Source: Alkalibacterium putridalgicola
GTDB lineage: Bacteria > Bacillota > Bacilli > Lactobacillales > Carnobacteriaceae_A
NCBI RefSeq assembly: GCF_900109825.1
Contig: NZ_FOBL01000019.1
Location: forward strand, 1 to 53,884
Length of the DNA: 53,884 bases
Direction: 5' to 3'
A program made the translations under genes and the position numbers. The first letter of the stretch is position 1, and each line of letters starts with the position of its first letter. Shown here piece after piece: positions 1 through 7,624 of the stretch. Under the pieces are notes generated by a model. That model was not told the DNA's origin. It searched no databases and saw nothing but the letters and a program-made list of their open reading frames with translations.

Positions 1-2
1 GA

Positions 3-128
3 CGTACTGACGAAGAAACCAGTTTGAGCAAGTCCAATGCGGCTCTCATTGAGCGTGCTCACCGTAAAATCGATTTGAGTGATACCTATAGGATACATCA
101 ACAAAAGGAAGCAGGACCTTCACTATGA
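3..128 (+). CDS. Possible C-terminal end of an unidentified protein (truncated by window start)
   Basis: Frame 3 is open from the window edge for 41 codons to a TGA at 126-128, and its composition looks protein-like (for example SNAALIERAHRKIDLSD). The other two + frames stop by base 27. Against it, the stop falls in the loop of the terminator at 103-151, whereas genes usually end before the stem. The family is not recognised. This may be the tail of a gene or a non-coding stretch between an earlier stop and the terminator. Confidence 0.3.
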   Translation, partial: RTDEETSLSKSNAALIERAHRKIDLSDTYRIHQQKEAGPSL

Positions 129-151
129 AGATCCTGCTTCCTTTTGTTTTT
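103..151. terminator. Bidirectional rho-independent terminator
   Basis: Arms AAAAGGAAGCAGGA (103-116) and TCCTGCTTCCTTTT (132-145) form a 14-bp stem followed by GTTTTT on the + strand. The other side is A/T-rich enough to also stop the minus-strand gene that ends at 150. Confidence 0.85.
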
Positions 152-653
152 AAGTAAACTGTACGAATATATCCAGTCCGAATGGTCCTTCGTCCTCGAT
201 GACTGTTTCTGTATTGGGGTCATAAGCCATATAGGGACCACCGGTAACGTATACGAAAGCCGTCAGCAGGTACTTGTCCTGGTAAGACTGCAGGGTCAAA
301 GCCGTGTCTTCCGGAAGAAAACCGAGAGAGATGCCTTCGACTTTCACCAGTGTTTTTCCCTTGTCCTTGTTTACAAAATCAACATTGACTGTCGTGATAT
401 TTTCATACTTATAGGTCTGTTTGGATAAAGGAGTCATGTCCTCTTTAGTTTTGCCGGAATAAAAGTTTTTGAAGGGATCTTCCTCGACCATCTTCTCGAC
501 GATGCGGTCGACGGTCTCTTCATCTGCTTTCAGGTCTTTTTCGGTGATCTGCATTTCATGTTTAAGCGTATGCTGGTCGTTATCCTGTAACTTATTCTGA
601 GCAGACGTGTCTGCTGTGTCCTTTTTACTTTTAAAAAAATCAAATAGTCCCAT
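150..653 (-). CDS. Hypothetical protein with lysine/aspartate-rich N-terminus and a beta-rich C-terminal domain
   Basis: A 167-residue protein is predicted. The ATG at 653 is preferred over an upstream in-frame TTG (659) because AGGAG lies about 7 nt before the ATG. It begins MGLFDFFKSKKD, followed by a charged, probably disordered stretch to about residue 45, then a stretch with alternating hydrophobic residues (TTVNVDFVNKDKGKTLVKVE, GGPYMAYDPNTE) that suggests a small beta domain. There is no signal peptide or membrane segment. It is monocistronic and ends in the shared terminator at 103-151. The family was not recognised and no function is proposed. Confidence 0.75.
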   Translation of the reverse strand: MGLFDFFKSKKDTADTSAQNKLQDNDQHTLKHEMQITEKDLKADEETVDRIVEKMVEEDPFKNFYSGKTKEDMTPLSKQTYKYENITTVNVDFVNKDKGKTLVKVEGISLGFLPEDTALTLQSYQDKYLLTAFVYVTGGPYMAYDPNTETVIEDEGPFGLDIFVQFT

Positions 654-825
654 GATCAATCTCCTTTTATATGAAGTGCGTGTACTATAAGAATACTGAA
701 AGTGCTTTATTTAGTCAATTAGCAGAGATAAATAAATAGGATACTGCATGAAGTGTTATTAGTTGAAGTTCCAGAGCTGCGGTGACAAACTAAAAGGGTA
801 GAAAGTATTAAAGGAGGAATACTAT

Positions 826-1332
826 ATGGCAAGAGCGATCAGAATAGAAGAGAACCCGCCTTTCCCAAATCATCCACTGCCGGTGATTTATTATCCTAAC
901 GCTTTAACGGATCTGCTGCAAAAGTCAGAGTCACCTGAAAGTATTCTGGATTTTTTCAGTGAGAATGGCTACAGCAACGGCTGGGTGAATGGGATTTATG
1001 ATTACCATCATTTTCATTCCAATACACATGAGGTGCTGGGGTGCATAGCGGGGCAGTCGACCGTACAGCTGGGAGGCCCGGGTAAAGATGAGTATGCCTT
1101 CAACAAAGGCGATGTCATTCTAATACCTGCAGGGGTGGCCCACAAACTGACTGGCTCGACAGATGATTTCAAAATAGTCGGGGCTTACCCGAACGGACAG
1201 CAACCGGACATGCAGCGGGGCGAGGCGTCGGATTATGATGCTGTTCAAAAAAGGGCCTATGATACCCTTGTACCGGCCACCGATCCGGTGACCAAGTACA
1301 AGGGTCCGGTGCAGGAATACTGGGATCTATAA
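826..1332 (+). CDS. Cupin-domain protein, YjlB-like
   Basis: The 168-residue protein has an AGGAGG site about 7 nt before the ATG. The middle carries a classic cupin barrel: HFHSNTHEVLGCIAG gives the two metal-binding histidines and glutamate of cupin motif 1, and GDVILIPAGVAHKLT gives motif 2 with its histidine. It is probably a cytosolic metal-binding protein. Overall length and layout resemble the uncharacterised Bacillus YjlB family. The substrate is unknown. It is a single gene closed by the terminator at 1340-1371. Confidence 0.85.
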   Translation: MARAIRIEENPPFPNHPLPVIYYPNALTDLLQKSESPESILDFFSENGYSNGWVNGIYDYHHFHSNTHEVLGCIAGQSTVQLGGPGKDEYAFNKGDVILIPAGVAHKLTGSTDDFKIVGAYPNGQQPDMQRGEASDYDAVQKRAYDTLVPATDPVTKYKGPVQEYWDL

Positions 1333-1339
1333 GGATATG

Positions 1340-1371
1340 AAAAGCCGAAGCGGAAGCTTCGGCTTTTTTAA
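1340..1371 (+). terminator. Rho-independent terminator after the cupin gene
   Basis: AAAGCCGAAGC and GCTTCGGCTTT form the stem with a 4-nt loop, followed by a run of T. It lies directly after the stop codon at 1332. Confidence 0.85.
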
Positions 1372-1648
1372 TGCACACGCTTAACTGTTTTTACATAAGA
1401 AGTCCTACACCAAGTGAATCGGACTTTTAAAGCGTGTTGTGAAGGATACTCTCCATAGGAAGACCGACAATTTATATAAACCGTTACATATAAGTTAACC
1501 TTATACTACCTATAAAAATAAACAGTTAGACAAGTTTGTGAAAACACTTTATTATTGACTTGTAAGCGATTACTAAATAAGTATTGACAGGGTCAACAAA
1601 GAATTAATATTAGTATAATAAATCATAAAAACTTATAGGAGGAGAAAA
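1372..1648 (+). promoter_or_regulatory. Control region of the ketone-body operon: LysR-type inverted repeat, cre-like site, promoter
   Basis: This is the gene-free stretch before the thiolase gene. At 1489-1505 there is a perfect inverted repeat, TATAAG-ttaac-CTTATA, which contains the T-N11-A pattern of LysR-type operators. At 1560-1575 the sequence TTGTAAGCGATTACTA matches the Gram-positive cre consensus WTGNNARCGNWWWCAW at 15 of 16 positions, so catabolite repression by CcpA is likely. At 1584-1596 TTGACAGGGTCAA is both a small inverted repeat and a possible -35 (TTGACA), with TATTAG 18 nt downstream as a weak -10. The exact promoter is uncertain. The thiolase RBS is AGGAGG at 1637-1642. 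Confidence 0.55.
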
Positions 1649-2827
1649 ATGAGAGAAGTAGTTATTGTCGAAGCTGCACGTACCCCGATCGGTTCTCACG
1701 GTGGAGCCTTCAAGAATGTTTCAGCAGTAGATCTAGGAGTAGCTGTTGTCAAAGGAGCTATGGAAAGGGCAAAACTCAACCCGGGAGACGTGGATGAGCT
1801 GATTTTCGGAAATATCTTGAGTGCCGGCCTGGGACAGAACGTTGCCAGACAGGTGGCTATCTATTCCGGTATCCCTAAAGAGGTGCCATCCTTTGCATTA
1901 AACAAACTTTGCGGATCCGGACTGAAAGCAGTGGCTCTAGCAGCTCAGGCAATCATGGTCGGCGATGCCGATGTGATAATTGCCGGAGGAACGGAAAGCA
2001 TGAGCAATGCGGCACACGTTATTGAAGATGCCAGATGGGGCAAGCGTATGGGGGACATGAAGGTCGTTGATACGATGCTGAAAGATGGTCTGATCGATGC
2101 CTTCAATGATTATCATATGGGTATCACAGCTGAAAATATCAATGACAAATACGGCTTTACACGAGAAGAGCAGGATGAATTCGCTGCCACAAGTCAAAAC
2201 AGAGCAGAAGAAGCGATCAAAGCGGGCAGATTCAAGGATGAAATCATCCCGGTCGAAGTGCCGCAGCGTCGTGGGGATCCGGTGGTCGTCGATACAGATG
2301 AATACCCACGGTTCGGTACGACGTTTGAGAAACTTCAGAGCATGCGTCCAGCCTTCAAGAAAGACGGCTCGGTCACTGCAGGGAATGCTTCCGGAATCAA
2401 TGATGGTGCTGCCGCACTGATCCTGATGAGTAAAGAAAAAGCGGAAGAGTTAGGCATGACACCACTCGTCACTTTAACAGCTTATGCCAGTGCCGGAGTC
2501 AGCCCGACGATCATGGGATGCGGACCGATACCGGCTACTCAAAAAGTATTGAAAAAAGCTGGCTTGACTGTGGAAGATCTGGACCTGATCGAAGCAAATG
2601 AAGCCTTTGCGGCACAGTCATTAAGCGTCGTTAAAGACTTGGACCTGAACACAGACATCGTCAATGTCAATGGCGGGGCGATAGCCTTAGGTCACCCGAT
2701 CGGGGCAAGCGGGGCACGGATCCTGGTCACACTGATCCATGAAATGTTGAAACGGGATTCTAAAAAAGGATTGGCAACACTATGTATCGGCGGCGGAATG
2801 GGTATTGCTGTCACAGTAGAACGATAG
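1649..2827 (+). CDS. atoB: Acetyl-CoA C-acetyltransferase (thiolase)
   Basis: At 392 residues this has the normal size for a biosynthetic/degradative thiolase. It condenses two acetyl-CoA to acetoacetyl-CoA or, in this operon, more likely cleaves acetoacetyl-CoA. The nucleophilic Cys88 lies in NKLCGSG, His349 in [10 protein letters not shown], and the second catalytic Cys379 in CIGGGMG. AGGAGG precedes the ATG. It is the first gene of a tight operon with the CoA transferase (10-nt gap), 3-hydroxybutyrate dehydrogenase and a permease, which points to ketone-body or hydroxybutyrate use. The upstream cre-like site predicts repression by preferred sugars. Confidence 0.93.
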   Translation: MREVVIVEAARTPIGSHGGAFKNVSAVDLGVAVVKGAMERAKLNPGDVDELIFGNILSAGLGQNVARQVAIYSGIPKEVPSFALNKLCGSGLKAVALAAQAIMVGDADVIIAGGTESMSNAAHVIEDARWGKRMGDMKVVDTMLKDGLIDAFNDYHMGITAENINDKYGFTREEQDEFAATSQNRAEEAIKAGRFKDEIIPVEVPQRRGDPVVVDTDEYPRFGTTFEKLQSMRPAFKKDGSVTAGNASGINDGAAALILMSKEKAEELGMTPLVTLTAYASAGVSPTIMGCGPIPATQKVLKKAGLTVEDLDLIEANEAFAAQSLSVVKDLDLNTDIVNVNGGAIALGHPIGASGARILVTLIHEMLKRDSKKGLATLCIGGGMGIAVTVER

Positions 2828-2837
2828 GAGGATAAGG

Positions 2838-3500
2838 ATGGATAAAGTTATAGGGATCGATGAAGCGATCAAGGATATCAGAGATGGTGATACTCTCATG
2901 ATCGGCGGCTTCATGGCCAACGGTGCACCGGAAAAACTGGTCGATGCACTTATTGAAAAAGGCGTGAAAGATATTACGCTGATCAGTACGGATACAGGTC
3001 TAGTCACTACAGGGTCAGGTAAACTGATCGCTAAGAAGCTGGTCAAGAAACTGTATGCGTCACATATCGGCACAAACAAAGAAACAGGACGTCAGATGAA
3101 CGAAGATGAAACGGATGTTGAACTGGTTCCTCAAGGGACGCTGGTTGAACGCATCCGTGCAGGCGGATATGGCTTAGGCGGGATCTTGACAAAGACCGGT
3201 TTGGGTACGCTGGTTGAAGACGGTAAGCAAAGAGTAACGGTCGACGGAGAAGATTACCTGCTGGAAAAACCTTTGAAAGCAGATTTTGCTCTTATTCATG
3301 CTGCAAAAGCGGATCGTAATGGTAATCTGGTATATAAAGGATCCACAAACAACTTTAATCACGTGATGACTGCAGCTGCGGAAGTAACGATCGTTGAAGC
3401 AGATGAAGTGGTCGAAAATGGCGACCTCGATCCAAACTTTGTACACACGCCCGGCGTCTTCGTGAATCATGTTGTGGATGGAGGTTTGATCAATGGATAA
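2838..3500 (+). CDS. atoD: Acetoacetate/3-oxoacid CoA-transferase subunit A
   Basis: This 220-residue alpha subunit belongs to the type I CoA-transferase family (AtoD/ScoA). The N-terminal part IRDGDTLMIGGFMANGAPEKL is the family's CoA-binding glycine-rich segment, and the middle RAGGYGLGGILTKTGLGT is characteristic. With the B subunit it moves CoA from a donor such as succinyl-CoA or acetyl-CoA to acetoacetate. It is translationally coupled: its last 8 bases overlap the start of the B subunit, whose Shine-Dalgarno GGAGG lies inside this gene. The CoA donor cannot be read from sequence. Confidence 0.92.
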   Translation: MDKVIGIDEAIKDIRDGDTLMIGGFMANGAPEKLVDALIEKGVKDITLISTDTGLVTTGSGKLIAKKLVKKLYASHIGTNKETGRQMNEDETDVELVPQGTLVERIRAGGYGLGGILTKTGLGTLVEDGKQRVTVDGEDYLLEKPLKADFALIHAAKADRNGNLVYKGSTNNFNHVMTAAAEVTIVEADEVVENGDLDPNFVHTPGVFVNHVVDGGLING

Positions 3501-4152
3501 ACTGGAAATGCAGGAATTTATTGCAAAACGTGTCGCAAAAGAACTGGAACATGGCCAGATCGTCAATCTCGGGATCGGCCTGCCGACAAAAGTAGCCAAC
3601 TACGTACCGGATGATATCGAAGTCATGTTCCAGTCTGAAAACGGGTTTGTCGGACTTGGCCCGACACCGACAGAAGAAAATCTGGATCCCAATATCGTCA
3701 ATGCGGGCGGCATACCTGTTTCGATCAAACCGGGCGGTGCATTCTTTGACTCATCGACTTCATTCGGGATCATCCGTGGTGGACACGTGGACTTGACTGT
3801 TCTGGGTGCTTTGCAGGTGGATGAAAAAGGAAACATTGCCAACTACATGATCCCTGGCAAACTGGTGCCTGGTATGGGTGGCGCAATGGACCTCTTGAAT
3901 GGTGCAAAAAAAGTCATCGTCGCCATGGCGCATACGGCTAAAGGCAATCATAAAATACTGGAAGAATGTGATCTTCCTCTTACTGCAAAAGGTGCAGTAG
4001 ACCGGATCATCACTGAAATGGGTGTGATCAAAGTCACGACTGAAGGACTGGTATTGACTGAAATCAATCCGGAATTTACAGTCGAAGAAGTTCAGGAAGC
4101 AACAGGCGCTAAACTGTACGTCGATAAAGACTTAAGAAAAATGGAAGTTTAA
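3493..4152 (+). CDS. atoA: Acetoacetate/3-oxoacid CoA-transferase subunit B
   Basis: This 219-residue beta subunit carries the SENG catalytic motif (Ser48-Glu49-Asn50-Gly51), in which the glutamate forms the glutamyl-CoA thioester. The early NLGIGLPTKVANYVP and the later GGAMDLLNGAKKVIVAMAHT segments are family hallmarks. It overlaps subunit A by 8 nt, so equimolar translation is expected. The gene is followed 37 nt later by the dehydrogenase. Together with the thiolase it converts acetoacetate to acetyl-CoA. Confidence 0.93.
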   Translation: MDKLEMQEFIAKRVAKELEHGQIVNLGIGLPTKVANYVPDDIEVMFQSENGFVGLGPTPTEENLDPNIVNAGGIPVSIKPGGAFFDSSTSFGIIRGGHVDLTVLGALQVDEKGNIANYMIPGKLVPGMGGAMDLLNGAKKVIVAMAHTAKGNHKILEECDLPLTAKGAVDRIITEMGVIKVTTEGLVLTEINPEFTVEEVQEATGAKLYVDKDLRKMEV

Positions 4153-4189
4153 TCAAACTATAAAAAAACTATAAATGGAGGAATAAGAC

Positions 4190-4966
4190 ATGGTAGAAGG
4201 AAAAGTTGTTTTCATTACAGGTGCAGCAAGTGGGATCGGACACGCAATCGGGTTGGAGTTCCTGGAAAAAGGTGCCAAAGTCGTCTTCACGGATGTCAAT
4301 GAAGAGAAACTGAACGAAGTAGTCAAAGGTCTGCAGGACCAGGGTAAAGACTGCACGGGCATCAAATTGGATGTTACGAATGAAGAAGATATCAAAAATG
4401 CTTTTGATAAAACAGTTGAAAAATACGGCCGTTTAGATGTCTTACTTAACAATGCCGGGTTACAGCACGTTTCACCGCTCGAAGACTTCCCTACAGCAAA
4501 ATTCGAGTTCATGATCAAGGTCATGCTGACTGCGCCATTCATGGCCACCAAACATGTCATGCCGATCATGAAGAAACAGAAATTCGGACGTATCCTGAAC
4601 ATGGCTTCAATCAACGGCCTGATCGGTTTTGCCGGTAAATCAGCCTACAACAGTGCCAAACACGGTGTCATCGGTTTGACTAAAGTAACTGCGCTTGAAG
4701 CAGCAGAACACGGCATCACAGCCAACGCGATCTGCCCAGGCTATGTGGACACACCACTTGTTCGCGGACAATTGAGCGACCTGGCTGAAACACGAAATGT
4801 TCCTTTGGAAAGCGTACTTGAAGATGTTATTTATCCACTCGTACCTCAGAAACGTCTGCTTGACGTATCAGAAATCGCAAACCTGGCAATATTCCTGGCA
4901 AGTGATGAAGCAAAAGGTATAACTGGGCAGGCTTCTGTTCTTGATGGCGGATATACCGTACAGTAA
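4190..4966 (+). CDS. bdhA: D-3-hydroxybutyrate dehydrogenase (SDR family)
   Basis: This 258-residue short-chain dehydrogenase/reductase has the NAD-binding TGAASGIG at residues 10-17, NNAG at 87-90, and catalytic Ser140, Tyr153 and Lys157 (YNSAK). The segment after NNAG (LQHVSPLEDFP) and ICPGYVDTPLV are typical of bacterial 3-hydroxybutyrate dehydrogenases, which oxidise D-3-hydroxybutyrate to acetoacetate with NAD+. Its place between the CoA transferase and the permease supports that substrate. RBS is GGAGG about 9 nt before the ATG. Confidence 0.9.
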   Translation: MVEGKVVFITGAASGIGHAIGLEFLEKGAKVVFTDVNEEKLNEVVKGLQDQGKDCTGIKLDVTNEEDIKNAFDKTVEKYGRLDVLLNNAGLQHVSPLEDFPTAKFEFMIKVMLTAPFMATKHVMPIMKKQKFGRILNMASINGLIGFAGKSAYNSAKHGVIGLTKVTALEAAEHGITANAICPGYVDTPLVRGQLSDLAETRNVPLESVLEDVIYPLVPQKRLLDVSEIANLAIFLASDEAKGITGQASVLDGGYTVQ

Positions 4967-4982
4967 TACTTAATTAAAGGAG

Positions 4983-5028
4983 AAGGAACGGTAGGAATGA
5001 AGGTGTTTGTTTCTACCGCCGTTTCCTT
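4983..5028 (+). promoter_or_regulatory. Intra-operon hairpin between bdhA and the permease
   Basis: AAGGAACGGTAG (4983-4994) can pair, with a small bulge, with CTACCGCCGTTTCCTT (5013-5028). There is only a weak T-run after it (TTGTTTACAC), so it may be an attenuator, an mRNA-processing or stabilising hairpin, or a leaky terminator that lowers permease expression. Confidence 0.4.
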
Positions 5029-5107
5029 GTTTACACATTATGGTCAATAGGTAAGGGAATGCCTACCGTAAAAAAGGAAGTTCATCAGATAAAAGGAGTG
5101 ACAAAAA

Positions 5108-6403
5108 GTGGAAGTATTAGGTATTATTATCGGATTGTTTATATTGATGGGTTTAGCCTACATGGGTTATTCGATCATCTGGGTCGCACCACTTGCTGCC
5201 GGGTTCGTTGCATGGACAGGCGGTCTGAATTTACTGGAAGCATACACTGGGGTTTATATGACCGGGCTCGTCGGGTTCCTGCAGACATGGTTCCCCGTGT
5301 TCATGCTTAGTTCCATCTTCGGTAAATTGATGGAAGACACAGGAATGGCGCGATCAGTCGCGTTGACTCTCTCAAAAGTTTTAGGTGAAAAACGTGCGAT
5401 TTTAGGTGTGTTCTTGTCTGCGGCTGTCCTGACTTATGGCGGGATCAGCTTGTTCGTAGTAGTATTTGCAGTTTATCCATTGGCATTATCTTTATTTAGA
5501 GAAGCAAATCTGCCAAGACGTCTCATTCCTGCAACGATTGCTTTGGGTGCTTTTACCTTTACGATGACAGCACTACCTGGAACGCCTCAGATTCAGAACT
5601 TGATCCCGATTCCATACTTCTTCACTTCACCAACTGCCGCACCTATCATGGGTATTGCTGCAGCGTTAGTTATGGCTATCGGCGGCTACTTATACCTGGT
5701 ATGGAGACAGAACCAGTTAGTAAATAAAGGCGAACTGTTTGATGAACCAAAAGATAACACAGTCGTCGAAGTAACAGATGGAGCACCAAACGTGTTCTTA
5801 TCATTAATTCCGCTTCTTTCTGTATTGATCACACTGAACTTGCTGGAATGGAACATTATCGTCTCACTGATGGCTGGTATCATTCTTATTTTACTTTTGA
5901 GCCTTCCAAGAATCAGACACATCGGCGTAACGAGTTCTATCAATGGCGGGGCCAAAGGCTCTGTTACTGCTATCTTAAATACATCGGCTGCGGTCGGTTT
6001 CGGTACAACAGTACAAGCTGTTCCAGGATTCGCTGTATTGACATCAGCTTTGATGTCTATCCCAGGAAATCCGCTTGTTTCACTGTCAGTCGCAATTAAC
6101 TTACTAGCCGGTGCAACAGGTTCAGCTTCGGGTGGTATGGGTATCGCTTTAGCCGCTCTTGGTGAACAATATTATGAATTGTCACAAACATCAGGGATCT
6201 CTCCTGAAGCATTCCATAGAGTCGCTTCGATCTCATCCGGTGGTCTGGATGTTCTACCACATAATGGTGCGGTATTGACGCTGCTTACGATCACTGGCTT
6301 AACACACAAAGACAGTTACATGGATATTGCTGTTGTAGCCATCATCATCCCGGTTGCTTCTGTTATCGTTGCAATCATCTTAGCTTCATTAGGATTATAT
6401 TAA
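5108..6403 (+). CDS. GntP-family permease, probable 3-hydroxybutyrate/acetoacetate importer
   Basis: This 431-residue, very hydrophobic protein has about 12 membrane segments and starts with GTG (AGGAG 9 nt upstream). The layout is that of the GntP/ArsB-like gluconate permease family: conserved TYGGISLFVVVFAVYPLA in an early helix, ALPGTPQIQNLIP in the middle and ATGSASGGMGIALAALG late. GntP relatives carry gluconate and other carboxylates. Being last in the hydroxybutyrate operon, this one most likely imports a short hydroxy- or keto-acid. The specificity is an inference from context. Confidence 0.85.
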   Translation: MEVLGIIIGLFILMGLAYMGYSIIWVAPLAAGFVAWTGGLNLLEAYTGVYMTGLVGFLQTWFPVFMLSSIFGKLMEDTGMARSVALTLSKVLGEKRAILGVFLSAAVLTYGGISLFVVVFAVYPLALSLFREANLPRRLIPATIALGAFTFTMTALPGTPQIQNLIPIPYFFTSPTAAPIMGIAAALVMAIGGYLYLVWRQNQLVNKGELFDEPKDNTVVEVTDGAPNVFLSLIPLLSVLITLNLLEWNIIVSLMAGIILILLLSLPRIRHIGVTSSINGGAKGSVTAILNTSAAVGFGTTVQAVPGFAVLTSALMSIPGNPLVSLSVAINLLAGATGSASGGMGIALAALGEQYYELSQTSGISPEAFHRVASISSGGLDVLPHNGAVLTLLTITGLTHKDSYMDIAVVAIIIPVASVIVAIILASLGLY

Positions 6404-6430
6404 GAACTAGTCTTATAAAATAAATATAGC

Positions 6431-6472
6431 AAAACGAGCGAACTGTGATTTCCCACAGTCCGCTCGTTTTTT
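6431..6472 (+). terminator. Terminator of the ketone-body operon
   Basis: AAACGAGCG and CGCTCGTTT close an outer stem and an inner ACTGTG/CACAGT extends it; a T-run follows at 6467-6472. Confidence 0.85.
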
Positions 6473-6488
6473 CTATATTATGGCTGTT

Positions 6489-6585
6489 GCGTGCCCTCCA
6501 GTAATCGGAACATGTGGCAAAGGTCACGCAACTGTTTCACGCGTGCCCTTCAGCCATCAAAAGAAGCAGGGAAGGTCACGCAACT
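6489..6585. repeat. Two 45-nt imperfect direct repeats, each an inverted repeat, 52-nt period
   Basis: Copies at 6489-6533 and 6541-6585 share GCGTGCCCT(C/T)CAG at the left and AAGGTCACGCAACT at the right, with divergent centres. Each copy can fold because GCGTGNCC pairs with GGTCACGC. The repeat start-to-start distance is 52 nt. They lie between the convergent permease and lysR genes, outside the terminators. Confidence 0.7.
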
Positions 6586-6616
6586 TATCTTCTCTATAAA
6601 TAAAAGCAAAAGGTAA

Positions 6617-6638
6617 GGATAGGACGGCTGTCCTATCC
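6617..6638 (-). terminator. Probable terminator of the lysR gene
   Basis: GGATAGGAC (6617-6625) and GTCCTATCC (6630-6638) form a 9-bp stem with a 4-nt loop. On the minus strand a T-rich stretch follows (TTACCTTTTGCTTTTA), which is a weak T-run. Confidence 0.55.
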
Positions 6639-6668
6639 ATCTTTAATGATCACTTCAGTTCTGCACTG

Positions 6669-7562
6669 CTACGCTTTATAGTAATCTCTCATATAATTGA
6701 ATACATAATCTTCGACTCGGGAATACCGTTTCTGCTTTCTGCGGCACAGCACCACTTCCCAGTAAATTGGGCTTTCAAATTCTTTCCGGATCACATCCGG
6801 GGAAAAATAATAATAATCGACTGGAGTAGGCAGTACAGTAATCAGATTGGAATTACGTGTCACATTCAGCAGCAGATCCCAGGAAGCGGACTGCAGATAC
6901 AATTGCGGCTTCACCTGTAGACTGGAAAACTTGTTCATCAGCTGATGATGGATCATATAGGTGGAATCAAATATAGCCATAGGCTGATTATGCAGATCCT
7001 TCCACTCCAGTTTTTCTTTCCCGGCTAAGGGATTTTCCTTGCACATGAAAGCTGACAGCGTATCCTTTCTGATCACAACTTCTTCGACCGTCCCCAAATC
7101 CAGTCCGGTGGGGCGAAGTAACACCACGATTGGGAGTTCCTGGAGGAGAAGATCTTTTTTCAATTCAACGGCCCCAGCCTCTTTGATCTCAAATCGTATC
7201 TCGGGATTAGAGGATATCAGTTTAGGTAAGATTTCCGGGAAAACCACTGAAATAACCACAGGCGGAATGCCGATCTTGATACTCCCTCTTAAATGTGCCG
7301 ATTCTTGCTGCAGATCCTCGATCATGGCATCATATTTTTCAACGATCTCTTTGGCGTACTGGTACAGTACTTCACCGGCAGGCGTCAGTGTCTGCAGCCT
7401 GCCATGTGCCCGTTCAAATAAGGTGAGGTTCTCATTTTTTTCAAGCCCAGCAATGGTCTGGCTCAAAGCCGGTTGAGACACATGCAGGATTTTTGAAGCC
7501 TGCGACATGTTAAAGTCGGTTTCGACAATAGAAATAAAGTAATGCATTTGTTTGATATCCAT
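6669..7562 (-). CDS. LysR-family transcriptional regulator
   Basis: This 297-residue protein has normal LysR length. The N-terminal winged helix-turn-helix is at about residues 1-60 (MSQASKILHVSQPALSQTIAGLE), followed by a linker helix and a two-lobe periplasmic-binding-like effector domain (GSIKIGIPPVVISVVFPEIL onward). RBS is AAAGGAT before the ATG. It converges on the ketone-body operon rather than diverging from a target. The perfect TATAAG-N5-CTTATA repeat at 1489-1505 upstream of that operon is the best operator candidate in the neighbourhood, so regulation of hydroxybutyrate use is plausible but unproven. Confidence 0.9.
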   Translation of the reverse strand: MDIKQMHYFISIVETDFNMSQASKILHVSQPALSQTIAGLEKNENLTLFERAHGRLQTLTPAGEVLYQYAKEIVEKYDAMIEDLQQESAHLRGSIKIGIPPVVISVVFPEILPKLISSNPEIRFEIKEAGAVELKKDLLLQELPIVVLLRPTGLDLGTVEEVVIRKDTLSAFMCKENPLAGKEKLEWKDLHNQPMAIFDSTYMIHHQLMNKFSSLQVKPQLYLQSASWDLLLNVTRNSNLITVLPTPVDYYYFSPDVIRKEFESPIYWEVVLCRRKQKRYSRVEDYVFNYMRDYYKA

Positions 7563-7624
7563 GAAGCATCCTTTCTGCGGCTATTCAGCTGACCAGTCAA
7601 ACAGCCGATTTCTTTATCATTGGA

